From a virus, in the IMG/VR virus record IMGVR_UViG_3300042890_004141, positions 1-64,000 of that record: a stretch of DNA of 64,000 bases; one strand, 5' to 3'. Under the pieces are notes generated by a model. That model searched no databases. It was not told the DNA's origin and saw only the letters and a program-made list of their open reading frames with translations. The position numbers were made by a program, and so were the translations under genes. Below, in pieces: positions 56,443-64,000 of the stretch (positions are counted from its first letter, which is position 1; every line of letters begins with the position of its first letter).

Positions 56443-56687
56443 TAACGAGGAGGATTATCTAAATATTTGTTAGGGGTTCTACCGTCTAAATCTAATTGAG
56501 ATTTAGCTAAACTTTCTTGATATTTAGAGGATCTATCATAAGCTAAAGGTTTTTTACCATCTAAATCTAATTGAGATGCAGCTAAACCTTTTGGGTAATT
56601 AGAAGCCCCACTAAATTTTTCAGGAGTACCTCCGTCTAAATTTGTTAGGTTTGATCCTTGAGTTTGTAGTTTGTTTAAGAGATCCAT
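56442..56687 (-). CDS. Small repeat protein in the baseplate block, 81 aa
   Basis: A unit of about 23 residues occurs three times: LDGGTPEKFSGASNYPKGLA, LDLDGKKPLAYDRSSKYQES and LDLDGRTPNKYLDN. Each has LDxDG(x2)P followed by a Tyr or Phe. The upstream copy lacks one Asp. It overlaps the tube-initiator gene by a base. Function unknown. Confidence 0.65.
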   Translation of the reverse strand: MDLLNKLQTQGSNLTNLDGGTPEKFSGASNYPKGLAASQLDLDGKKPLAYDRSSKYQESLAKSQLDLDGRTPNKYLDNPPR

Positions 56688-56708
56688 AGTTTTATTTTAT
56701 TATACATA

Positions 56709-59078
56709 TTAACTTGTAACACCTTCATTTAAAGCATAAGTACCCATAGATGTTGCTGTGTTTAATTCTGTTGTTCCTAAGTATATTTTAGGCATTGATT
56801 GTTTTGAAGATATAGCTATAAGCTCTTTAAGTAGGGTAACCATTTCATCTGTTCTGCCTAATTTAGTACCACCAGCTCCTACTACTGTGTCTTCAGGAAG
56901 AGATTTAATAACATAATCTTTAACAGGAATAACACCTTCCTTAATAGCTTGTTTATCAATAATATCTCCCAGAAAACCACTCATTGCAAAATTACCACCT
57001 GAAAGAGCAGTGTTTATAGCTGTTCTTTTTTCGGTTGGTTTATAATTTTTATTATAATTTTCATCAGCTGCTTTTTTTCTTTTAAAATAATTTTCTGCTT
57101 CTTCTAATTTAGTTAATTCTTGAGGAGATAAATCCGCTTTTTTAACACCTTCTGTTTTTACTCTTTCATTGAACATTGCTATAGTTTGTTTAGCTTCTTG
57201 TTCTTTTCTTTTTTCTAGAGCTTTTGAAAATCGTTCAGGTAGTGAAAAAATAGACCCACCTTCAGATAAAGCATCTGCTAAAGCTTTTAAAGCAGTTATT
57301 AATTTATCTAAAGTACCACCAGTGACTAAATCAGTAAATACTTCTTTAGCTTGATCTAAAGCTAAATTAAATTTTTCTTGAGCATCTAATCGTGTATTAG
57401 CAGCTTTAATATCATCTTGCGTTAGTTTACCTTCAGCTAATTTTTGGGCTAGTCTTTCTTGTCCTGCTTCTATAAACCTATCATATTGTTCTTTTTGATT
57501 TTGTTCTATTAATTTTTCTTGTATAAGAACATCAGCTAATTCATCACCAGTCATACCAACAGCTTTAGCTAAAGCTCTTTGTTGTATAGGTAATAACTTT
57601 TGAAATTCAGCTAATCCACCTACATTTTCAAGAGCGGCTTTAGTAGCACCTACATAATCTCCTTGTAAAGCTAAAGCTCTAGCTCTATCTAAATTTAAAT
57701 CCTTGCCAGTTAATAATTCTGCTTCTAATTCAGCTGAAATTGATTCTTCAAAATTAAGTAATGAATCTGTTACTCCTTTAGTTTTTTCTAAAGAAGTGCC
57801 TAATTTATTAGCTTCTAATGTTGCTTGAAATAATGCTTTAGAACTTCCTTTAAAAGATACTAATAATTGACCACTAACTTTTGAAGCTTGACTTAATATT
57901 TTTTGAGCACTAAATAAATATTTATTTTGATTAGCATATTGAGCTACTGTGTTATAAGCAGTATCTAAAGCATCTGTGTTTTTCTCATTATTTACTTCAA
58001 AAATTTTATTTAAACTAGTAGCTTCATCAACTGATAATTTTAGTTCTTTGGTTAAAATAATTTGAGCATCTATTGCTTCTTTAGAATAAAAACTAGATAA
58101 AGCAGATAATTCTGAAAGTTCAGCTTGGGCTTGGTATATTTCTTTAGTAAGTTTAAATTGGGTTTCAAGGCTACTTTTTATAGACTTAAAATAAGTATCA
58201 ACACCTTGAGCTTCTTCTTTAGTTATTTGAAGATTTCTTGATAAAGAAGTAATTCGTTTATCAGCATCAAACATAACCCCAACAAGCATTTGAATTGCTT
58301 TAGCTATTCCTGCTATAATTGCTAATGGACCTAATCCACTAAAAGCAGACGATAATCCTTTCCCTAATATTTCAAAACTACCTTTACCTTGTTTAGCAAG
58401 GTCTCTCATATCTTCTTTAGCATCATCAATGTTTAATATATCTCCTAAAATAGGAATTTTCTTTAAACCATCTAATGCTTTACCAGCTAAACCAATTTGT
58501 TTTTCAATCTTTTTTTCTTCAATTAATCTTTCTTTAGTTTTATTATTTATCCTATCAATAATTCCAAATTGATCTAAATAACCTCTTAAAATAGCTGCTT
58601 CTTCTTCAGATAAATCTTGAGTATTTTTTATTGCTTCTTCTGTTAAATCAGTAATTTTATATTTTATTTGGATTGATTTAGCAGCATCTACTAATTCTTC
58701 TTTATTGATTTTAAGTTTTTTCTGAAGTCTTTCAAGATCTTTTTTAGATAATTCACTTAATCCTTTTTCATCATACTTTAATCTGTTTGTAATATCAGCT
58801 ATATTTTTAAAGGCTTTATTTGCTTTACTAGTAGTTGAACCCCAGTTACCCATTTCTTTTACAATACCTTCAAGTTCACCCTGTAAGTTTCCAAAAGTAT
58901 TATCTAATTTAGCTGCTTCATCTTTAAGATCTTTTACAGCTCTACCTATTACTCTAATTTGTGACTCAACTTGTTTTAAATTAGATGTATCAATATTAAA
59001 TTCATACTTAGTTTTACTAAGTTTTTCATACTCAGCTATTAACTTTTCTAATTGTTTTATCTTTTTGTCGTCAGTCAT
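56709..59078 (-). CDS. Tape-measure-like protein, gp29-type, 789 aa
   Basis: Long Lys/Glu/Ala-rich helices run through the protein. Residues 247-270 (GLGPLAIIAGIAKAIQMLVG) form the single hydrophobic stretch typical of tape measures. Its place between gp51-like and tube-initiator genes agrees with T4 gp29, which sets tail length. 789 residues, against 590 for T4 gp29, would imply a longer tail. Confidence 0.75.
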   Translation of the reverse strand: MTDDKKIKQLEKLIAEYEKLSKTKYEFNIDTSNLKQVESQIRVIGRAVKDLKDEAAKLDNTFGNLQGELEGIVKEMGNWGSTTSKANKAFKNIADITNRLKYDEKGLSELSKKDLERLQKKLKINKEELVDAAKSIQIKYKITDLTEEAIKNTQDLSEEEAAILRGYLDQFGIIDRINNKTKERLIEEKKIEKQIGLAGKALDGLKKIPILGDILNIDDAKEDMRDLAKQGKGSFEILGKGLSSAFSGLGPLAIIAGIAKAIQMLVGVMFDADKRITSLSRNLQITKEEAQGVDTYFKSIKSSLETQFKLTKEIYQAQAELSELSALSSFYSKEAIDAQIILTKELKLSVDEATSLNKIFEVNNEKNTDALDTAYNTVAQYANQNKYLFSAQKILSQASKVSGQLLVSFKGSSKALFQATLEANKLGTSLEKTKGVTDSLLNFEESISAELEAELLTGKDLNLDRARALALQGDYVGATKAALENVGGLAEFQKLLPIQQRALAKAVGMTGDELADVLIQEKLIEQNQKEQYDRFIEAGQERLAQKLAEGKLTQDDIKAANTRLDAQEKFNLALDQAKEVFTDLVTGGTLDKLITALKALADALSEGGSIFSLPERFSKALEKRKEQEAKQTIAMFNERVKTEGVKKADLSPQELTKLEEAENYFKRKKAADENYNKNYKPTEKRTAINTALSGGNFAMSGFLGDIIDKQAIKEGVIPVKDYVIKSLPEDTVVGAGGTKLGRTDEMVTLLKELIAISSKQSMPKIYLGTTELNTATSMGTYALNEGVTS

Positions 59079-59090
59079 TTAAAATAGTTT

Positions 59091-59102
59091 ATTATAAATA
59101 TG
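59091..59102 (-). promoter_or_regulatory. Late-type box before the tape-measure gene
   Basis: CATATTTATAAT on the coding strand without TTTG or CTTG 20 nt upstream. The same 10-mer ATATTTATAA precedes the tail tube and gp26-like genes. Confidence 0.55.
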
Positions 59103-59103
59103 A

Positions 59104-59129
59104 AAAGGCATCATTTTTTAGATGCCTTT
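59104..59129 (-). terminator. Hairpin at the end of the gp51-like gene
   Basis: AAAGGCATC and GATGCCTTT form a 9-bp stem with an 8-nt loop that includes the stop codon, followed by TCATATTTAT. It may separate upstream transcripts from the tape-measure late promoter. Confidence 0.6.
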
Positions 59130-59437
59130 GTTACATATGTAGGTACTTGTACTTGTTTATTTTTAGATGCTTCTTCTTTTACACTACCTTGAGTCCAACT
59201 ATCTTCATTTTTAGTATTAGTTGATTGGTGATAATATTCTTTTAATCTATTAAATGTATAATTACGTAACCAAATGGGCATGTTATAAATAACATCATAA
59301 CTATAGCCACCTTGACCATGGAATACTATTTCATGAATTTGATTAAAAATAGTTAATCTAAATTCAGCAGTATTGTTAAATGTCAGGCCAAAAAAAGTTA
59401 AGATTAATAGGAATGTCGATGTCCTCCTCAACACCAT
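59111..59437 (-). CDS. gp51-like baseplate hub assembly protein
   Basis: IFNQIHEIVFHGQGGYSYDV and YNMPIWLRNYTFNRLKEYY match T4-type gp51, a catalyst of hub assembly. The frame overlaps the end of the gp26-like gene by 62 nt, and the first 22 residues (MVLRRTSTFLLILTFFGLTF) read as hydrophobic noise. The ATG at 59437 is the only normal start. Production by frameshifting at the T7 run (59390-59396) is a possibility. Confidence 0.7.
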   Translation of the reverse strand: MVLRRTSTFLLILTFFGLTFNNTAEFRLTIFNQIHEIVFHGQGGYSYDVIYNMPIWLRNYTFNRLKEYYHQSTNTKNEDSWTQGSVKEEASKNKQVQVPTYVTKASKK

Positions 59438-60107
59438 CAATCATTACTTTAGCTATTAAATCAACATCAGGAGATATCATTTTTATATATGCTCTTAAGG
59501 CACGTGAGTCTGAGGCTAGTAAATAATTATCAACAAAATCTTTAATAGCTGTTTTATCCTCACTACCATCAACAGAAATAATTTGGTATTTTAATCTTGT
59601 TGTAACATCTGTTGAAGATTCTCTATTAATCTTTTTTAAACCTTCAATTTCTTGTTTAATTTTTTCCTCGTCTTTTTCATTTAAAAGTTTAAACTCTAAC
59701 TTAGTTCCTGATGTAGGGAGAGTAAATGTAAAAGTGCCTTTACTAGATACTAAGGAATCATTAAATAATTTATTTTCTAAAGTAGATAAATCAACAGTAT
59801 GTTCTTTTCCACCATAAGTAAATGAATATTCTTTACCATAACCTAAAACACGAGAAGCTACTAAGATAGCATTTTTATCACCAGTGATTAGGTCTTTAAT
59901 ATCAAATTTACCTAGTGTTAGTGATTCTAATAATTTATCTAACACAATACCTTTTGAAATAAAGTTTTGGTTTGATAAAATATCTTCTTCTTTTGCGGTC
60001 ATGTACTTCATTTCTACTTTACCGCTTCTTAAAATGTGGCCTTCCGGGTAAACTAATCCTTTGGAGGGCAATTCTACAACTTCTGTTGGAAACTTAAATT
60101 CGCTCAT
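59376..60107 (-). CDS. gp26-like baseplate hub assembly protein
   Basis: VELPSKGLVYPEGHILRSGK, then VEMKYMTAKEEDILSN and YGKEYSFTYGGKEHTVDLST match the T4/cyanophage gp26 family. It is 243 residues long. In order it follows tube and precedes gp51 and tape measure, as tail-assembly chaperones do in other tailed phages. A late-type box lies before its start. Confidence 0.8.
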   Translation of the reverse strand: MSEFKFPTEVVELPSKGLVYPEGHILRSGKVEMKYMTAKEEDILSNQNFISKGIVLDKLLESLTLGKFDIKDLITGDKNAILVASRVLGYGKEYSFTYGGKEHTVDLSTLENKLFNDSLVSSKGTFTFTLPTSGTKLEFKLLNEKDEEKIKQEIEGLKKINRESSTDVTTRLKYQIISVDGSEDKTAIKDFVDNYLLASDSRALRAYIKMISPDVDLIAKVMIDGVEEDIDIPINLNFFWPDI

Positions 60108-60118
60108 AAACTTATTTT

Positions 60119-60130
60119 GTTATAAATATT
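60119..60130 (-). promoter_or_regulatory. Late-type box before the gp26-like gene
   Basis: AATATTTATAAC on the coding strand, 11 nt before the start, just after the terminator of the tail-tube gene. No -33 box at 20 nt. Confidence 0.55.
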
Positions 60131-60164
60131 AATAAAAAAAAGAAGCTCGCAAAAAATGCGAGCT
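60131..60164 (-). terminator. Rho-independent terminator of the tail-tube gene
   Basis: AGCTCGCA and TGCGAGCT form an 8-bp stem with a T5 loop, followed directly on the coding strand by TCTTTTTTTTATT. It is the clearest terminator of the window and lies 25 nt after the tube stop. Confidence 0.85.
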
Positions 60165-60188
60165 CTTTTAATCTTATTTTTACTATTA

Positions 60189-60677
60189 TTAGAAATTTAA
60201 CACACAGTAATCAGGTTGAACAGTCATTGTAATGTTAACAGCAGTATCAACAGTATCCCAACTGTAATCACCGAAGTTAGCATCTGTGATTAAAGCACCT
60301 TTAATAATCCATTCTGATACGATATCGCCTACAGGTCCTAATACATCGAAAGTTAAGTCTTTCTTGTAGAAATCACTATAACCATCACGACCAGTTACTG
60401 ATTCGTGGTGTAAACGTACCCATTCCATTACAGCCTGAGCTCCTGAAGGAGTAATAGGATCGAATAATGTAAATTGGATAGTACCCCAAGTGGTTTTACC
60501 TTTTACAAAGCGTTGAACGTTTATATGGTTTAAAGGAACAGTACCTTGAGTTAATGTGACTGCACCAACACCTTTAATCTCATACGCTGGTATACCGTCA
60601 ATATACATAATGAATCGGTTTGCCTGTTTGGGTTCAAAGGCTGTGAAAAATATTTCGTTTGGATCTAATACTGCCAT
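60189..60677 (-). CDS. Tail tube protein, gp19-like
   Basis: The 162-residue length and the segments FEPKQANRFIMYIDGIPAYE and AVMEWVRLHHESVTGRDGYS are those of T4 gp19-type tube subunits, which form the inner tail tube. It follows the sheath gene and ends at a strong terminator, so it is expected to be abundant. A late-type box is at 60698-60710. Confidence 0.9.
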   Translation of the reverse strand: MAVLDPNEIFFTAFEPKQANRFIMYIDGIPAYEIKGVGAVTLTQGTVPLNHINVQRFVKGKTTWGTIQFTLFDPITPSGAQAVMEWVRLHHESVTGRDGYSDFYKKDLTFDVLGPVGDIVSEWIIKGALITDANFGDYSWDTVDTAVNITMTVQPDYCVLNF

Positions 60678-60697
60678 TTTATTTATTTATTTGTTTT

Positions 60698-60710
60698 GTT
60701 ATAAATATTC
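60698..60710 (-). promoter_or_regulatory. Late-type box before the tail-tube gene
   Basis: GAATATTTATAAC on the coding strand, 20 nt before the tube start, with no TTTG at the standard distance. Confidence 0.55.
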
Positions 60711-60723
60711 TGTTTTTAAAAAA

Positions 60724-62481
60724 TTACGCTGGGAAAGTTGCTCCAGTAGGTAAGATGTTGAAATCCAAGTAAATGAATTCAGCTGTCTTAGTCGGCTGTA
60801 AGTAAATTTGACCAACCAATTGGTTTCTATCAATTACATCAGGAGTGTTATTGCTATCATCCATTACTACTTTAAAAGCATACAAACCTTGACGTTGTTG
60901 AACTGATTCCAAATATGGGTTAACTTGGTTCAAGAAACTAGTACGAGTAGCAATTGTGTTCTGTTCAAATACCAAGTTTTGAGCAACTTGAGAAATGTAA
61001 GATTTAAGAGCAATTAACAAACGACGAACGTTTACACGATCCAAAGCGCTAGCTTTAGTTTGTAATGTTTTTTGTCCGTAAACTACAACTCCAGTTCCGG
61101 GGAAAGTAGCAATTGGGTTAACTTTATTTTGATATAAAGTGTCGCGTTGTGATTGAGTCAATTTCTTTTCAGCTCTTACCACTGTGCTTAAACCACCTCT
61201 GTTAATACCTGCAGGTGCAAACCAAGGCTCTGATACTGTATCATTGTAAGCATAAACACCACCAACCATAGTTGAAGCTGGTACCCAAACCAATTGAGCA
61301 GAATCTGGATCAACTGTTTGAACCCAAGGCCAGTATGAAGCAGCGTATGAAGTATTTTTAGCGTTAGCAGCTGAGGTAGCATCATTAACACTTGAACTAA
61401 AAGGTACTAAATCAGTTACATAAATAGCATCTCCACGATTTTGAGTGTTACTAATGATTGATGTTACTTGGGAAGCACCAATAGTAGCTGTATTAGCAAA
61501 TAAACCAGGAGTTAACAATACATTGTATCTGTAGTCATCAGCATTAGCCATCAAACTAATCATATCACTGTAATCGCTGCCTGTTAAACCTTGAGTGTTA
61601 GTTGAAGCAACATCAATGTTATTATAATAATCAGCGCCTGAACCGAATAAATCACCAACAGCACCTATGAATGATCCACTTGCGTTAGCTGGAAGAGATC
61701 CGGTTAATGTTGATTTAGCTATACCGTTATTATCAAAATAGAATGGTGTAGGAGTTTTAACACTTTGTACATACACGTATCTTGAATTGTTAGGATAGTC
61801 TCCAGTGATTGAAATTTGGTTATCTACAGAATTGTAAGATTTTACTTGGTTACCAATTATTCTAGATACGAAATTAGGAGCGGTTGGGTCCATTGATAAG
61901 TTAGTCCAACTTTCTAATACAGTAATGTTATTTGTAGTGTCATCACCTTGACGAATAAACAAACTAAAAGTACCGTTAGCGGTATCTTGGTTTGCAATTT
62001 GCCATCTGATATTATCAGCTGAACCTGAAGCTGTTAATGATCCACTAGCATCTAATGAGCAAGAACTGTTCATTAATTTACCTTGTGAAATAGTATTTAA
62101 TACTAAAGCTTCAGCTGCTGAGGCTGAGTTTAAAATAGATACTCCACCACCTGATCCACCAGTTACTGAACCTGTAGCGGTTGTAGCTGAAGTGAATGAA
62201 CCACTCACTACTCGTGATACCAACAATGTCTCTCCACCGTTATTAAAATAGTTGAAAGCAGCAATTGAGGTGAAATAAGTGTAAACTTGGCTAGCACTTA
62301 AAAAAGTAGTACCAAATTTATTCTGATAATCACTGTATGAAGTAACGATTGTAGGAATTTCTACAGGGCCTTTAACAGTAGGACCAATAAGAGCGGCTCC
62401 TACAGTTACTGGCTGTTGGGTGATAAATGACTGATCGTTTTCAAGTGCGAGTACGCCAGGGGATATTAAAGTTTCTGCCAT
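60724..62481 (-). CDS. Tail sheath protein, gp18-like
   Basis: The start SPGVLALENDQSFITQQPVT and VGAALIGPTVKGPVEIP, plus ATFPGTGVVVYGQKTL, RVNVRRLLIALKSYISQVAQ and FKVVMDDSNNTPDVIDRNQL, are the N- and C-terminal blocks of contractile tail sheaths. The middle (about 110-330) is Ser/Thr/Asn-rich and carries the surface domain. It shows the tail is contractile. Confidence 0.95.
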   Translation of the reverse strand: MAETLISPGVLALENDQSFITQQPVTVGAALIGPTVKGPVEIPTIVTSYSDYQNKFGTTFLSASQVYTYFTSIAAFNYFNNGGETLLVSRVVSGSFTSATTATGSVTGGSGGGVSILNSASAAEALVLNTISQGKLMNSSCSLDASGSLTASGSADNIRWQIANQDTANGTFSLFIRQGDDTTNNITVLESWTNLSMDPTAPNFVSRIIGNQVKSYNSVDNQISITGDYPNNSRYVYVQSVKTPTPFYFDNNGIAKSTLTGSLPANASGSFIGAVGDLFGSGADYYNNIDVASTNTQGLTGSDYSDMISLMANADDYRYNVLLTPGLFANTATIGASQVTSIISNTQNRGDAIYVTDLVPFSSSVNDATSAANAKNTSYAASYWPWVQTVDPDSAQLVWVPASTMVGGVYAYNDTVSEPWFAPAGINRGGLSTVVRAEKKLTQSQRDTLYQNKVNPIATFPGTGVVVYGQKTLQTKASALDRVNVRRLLIALKSYISQVAQNLVFEQNTIATRTSFLNQVNPYLESVQQRQGLYAFKVVMDDSNNTPDVIDRNQLVGQIYLQPTKTAEFIYLDFNILPTGATFPA

Positions 62482-62504
62482 GTTTTAAAAATTAATGATT
62501 TTTA

Positions 62505-62526
62505 TTCTATGATAAATATCATAGAA
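62505..62526 (-). promoter_or_regulatory. Palindrome around a late-type box before the sheath gene
   Basis: TTCTATGATA and TATCATAGAA form a 10-bp inverted repeat with only two bases between. Its centre contains ATATTTAT, the late-type box. It lies 24 nt before the sheath start and could be an operator or hairpin. Confidence 0.5.
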
Positions 62527-62536
62527 AAAATCAAAA

Positions 62537-62788
62537 TTAACCCACTACAGTAATTTCTCCCTTGTCCAAATCTATACTTCCGTTACCGTACTTAGATTGA
62601 AGAGTATTGTTTAATGTAGCTTCTGAGTTCATAACTTCTACTAAAAGATTAGTTAATGTTTCTTTTTGTAAAGTTAATTCTTGGATTCTTATTTCAATAA
62701 AACCAAAATCAGCCATTAACTGTTCTCTTTTCACTTTTAAATCCTTAATTGCTTGGATTTCTTCTTGTTCTAAAACTTTTGTTTCCAT
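62537..62788 (-). CDS. Small coiled-coil protein, 83 aa
   Basis: A heptad-like helical protein (METKVLEQEEIQAIKDLKVK, then FIEIRIQELTLQKETLTNLL) with a short beta tail (NGSIDLDKGEITVVG). It lies between fibre and sheath genes. It is probably structural or an assembly chaperone, but no family is recognised. Confidence 0.6.
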   Translation of the reverse strand: METKVLEQEEIQAIKDLKVKREQLMADFGFIEIRIQELTLQKETLTNLLVEVMNSEATLNNTLQSKYGNGSIDLDKGEITVVG

Positions 62789-62798
62789 ATGTTATTTT

Positions 62799-63575
62799 TT
62801 AAATATAAGTTCCAATAAATGTAAAATCAACACCACCAGGAGCAGCACTTTCAAAAGTAATTGATGTATTATTACTTGTAAGAGCGGTCACCACTTGATT
62901 AGATTGAGATACTGCTAATCCTAAAAATAAATTTTGATTTAATGTTTTGCCAGTTAAATCAACTGGGCTTACAGTTACTACAGCCTGATATGGAGGGGTT
63001 GTTGATGTTTTACCAGCTCCAGCAAACATTTTTAATATACCAGCTACTGCTACTACTGAACCACTAGGTACATAATAACTTGTATTACCTAAAGTTGAAG
63101 TAGATGTATCTGAAGTAGCAGCTGATACAGCATTAGAGGCTGAAACAGCATAAGAAGCAGTTCCTGCTACACTACCAGATAATGAACCTGTAATAGAGGT
63201 AAATTTACCTACTGAGCCTGAAACTGTCATTCCGCCTAGTCCACCTAGCACATTAAGAGAAGGATTGTAGTAAGGACCGTTAGTACCATCCGCTGCTAAT
63301 TGATAATAATCATCTAAAGCAGCTGTTGAGTTTTTAAATACTAATGTATATTCATTGTTTGTAGAAGCATTACTAGCTACAAATATTTTACTAGAAGAAA
63401 CAGCATTAGTAAAAAAACCACTACCTGTAGTCGCTCCAGAGAATGCAAATGAACCAGATAATGTTATGGCGTATCCCTCAGTACCAGTAAATGCGTCAAC
63501 TGATTGAGTTACTTGTCCGGGTAATATAACATTACCGTTAGATATACCTGATGTAGAGAGGGTTTTTAATGCCAT
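62799..63575 (-). CDS. Tail-fibre-like protein, Ala/Ser/Gly-rich, 258 aa
   Basis: The repeated pattern SGSVG, SGSLSGSVAGTASYAVSASN and AVSAATSDTSTST is typical of phage fibre or tip proteins with beta-helical repeats. The C terminus (TSNNTSITFESAAPGGVDFT) could be the receptor or assembly end. A role in host recognition is inferred. It lies between the LamG-like gene and the sheath. Confidence 0.65.
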   Translation of the reverse strand: MALKTLSTSGISNGNVILPGQVTQSVDAFTGTEGYAITLSGSFAFSGATTGSGFFTNAVSSSKIFVASNASTNNEYTLVFKNSTAALDDYYQLAADGTNGPYYNPSLNVLGGLGGMTVSGSVGKFTSITGSLSGSVAGTASYAVSASNAVSAATSDTSTSTLGNTSYYVPSGSVVAVAGILKMFAGAGKTSTTPPYQAVVTVSPVDLTGKTLNQNLFLGLAVSQSNQVVTALTSNNTSITFESAAPGGVDFTFIGTYI

Positions 63576-63612
63576 ATGTTAATAAATATATGTTTTTTAG
63601 TTAAGTTTTAAA

Positions 63613-64000
63613 TTATAGTCCGAATCTTCCTTTGGTTGCATTATAGTTTTGAGCTATTTCGGTTGCAGATAATGCTCTGTTGTATATTCTAAAAGCAGCC
63701 ATCTTATTAGGAGCTTTATCATAAGAGGGTGTTGTAACTGCAGAAAGCTGGTAAGCGTTTCCGGTCATTAATTCAAATGTAGAAGCTATATTCATAGTAC
63801 TTGCTTGTTGAACTCCGTTAACAAACATTTTTACAGTAGTGCCGTCATAAGTCATACTGTATAGTTTAAAAGTTGCTGAAGGATTTAGTAAGTCTGAAGT
63901 AATTTCTGAATAACCAGCTCCGGGATTAATAGCTATCCTAAATCTAGCAGAAGACGTGTTCCCTACAAGGCCTATAAACGTGTTTCCACTCATTACCAAA
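63613..64000 (-). CDS. LamG/concanavalin-like protein, 5' part outside window
   Basis: The frame is open at the right edge, and only the last 129 residues are seen. YSMTYDGTTVKMFVNGVQQA, then MAAFRIYNRALSATEIAQNY is the final part of a LamG-like jelly roll (the usual RIYNRALSxxEI signature). Such domains bind sugars and occur in tail fibres and surface decorations. Confidence 0.7.
   Translation of the reverse strand, partial: LVMSGNTFIGLVGNTSSARFRIAINPGAGYSEITSDLLNPSATFKLYSMTYDGTTVKMFVNGVQQASTMNIASTFELMTGNAYQLSAVTTPSYDKAPNKMAAFRIYNRALSATEIAQNYNATKGRFGL

Noticed and set aside
59087-60710. T4 late promoter TATAAATA before tail genes
   Set aside because: TATAAATA appears on the plus strand. 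On the coding strand the motif reads TATTTATA, so it is not a T4-type late promoter in the correct direction. I treat it as a separate Bacteroidota-like -7 box.
1815-62864. Plus-strand open frames, for example inside groEL (25607-25798, 26086-26268), the RNR gene and the sheath gene
   Set aside because: All lie opposite longer minus-strand genes with clear motifs, have no leader or promoter on the plus strand and give low-complexity Ser/Leu/Phe-rich proteins.

Overview
The window is a stretch of an AT-rich genome of a large tailed phage with a contractile tail and T4-type replication and tail genes. Every supportable gene lies on the minus strand, so transcription runs from high to low coordinates. 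The host is probably a member of the Bacteroidota. Seventeen sites carry the same promoter: (T/C)TTG, a spacer of exactly 20 nt, then TATATTTA or a close variant. This matches the TTTG / TAnnTTTG promoter known for Bacteroidota. Most genes also lack a Shine-Dalgarno sequence, and one secreted protein ends like a type IX secretion C-terminal domain. No portal, capsid or terminase gene is visible, so this is an internal part of the genome.

Layout from right to left. 64000-50710 holds tail genes: a LamG-like fibre end, an Ala/Ser/Gly-rich fibre-like protein, sheath, tube, gp26- and gp51-like assembly proteins, tape measure, a small repeat protein, tube initiator/cap-like and LysM baseplate proteins, a hub with a C-terminal peptidoglycan hydrolase, and an unknown protein. 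50663-42038 holds replication and nucleotide genes: a second, family A DNA polymerase, a gp32-like SSB, UvsX, a 5'-3' exonuclease, a DnaB-type helicase and a class II ribonucleotide reductase. 42010-33794 holds an EF-hand membrane protein and a 7-deazaguanine cluster (DpdA-like, QueC, QueD, QueE, FolE) together with HGPRT, two thioredoxin-like proteins, an acyl-CoA thioesterase and a Pyr_excise-like protein.

33748-31219 holds an HNH homing endonuclease and a tandem array of small paralogous genes. 31219-21438 holds a dCTP deaminase/dUTPase, the family B replicative polymerase, sliding clamp, GroES, GroEL, both clamp-loader subunits and a PD-(D/E)XK nuclease. 21394-13567 is a tight operon of glycosyltransferases with a sugar-nucleotide-reductase-like protein and a methyltransferase. 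13570-1 is mostly small unknown proteins, but includes an HNH protein, a lytic transglycosylase, an SGNH hydrolase, a putative type IX-secreted protein, thymidylate synthase and a GIY-YIG homing endonuclease.

How the genes fit together: the replisome, dNTP enzymes (ThyA, RNR, dCTP deaminase) and redoxins support DNA synthesis. FolE, QueD, QueE and QueC would make preQ0, which the DpdA-like transglycosylase could exchange for guanine in DNA. The released guanine could be recycled by HGPRT. The regulatory layout is unusually legible. Some promoters sit 4 nt from the start codon, implying leaderless messages. One terminator hairpin forms the spacer of a promoter. A second motif, ATATTTATAA without a -33 box, precedes tail genes. 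The start codon of the GIY-YIG endonuclease is inside a hairpin whose loop carries that second motif.
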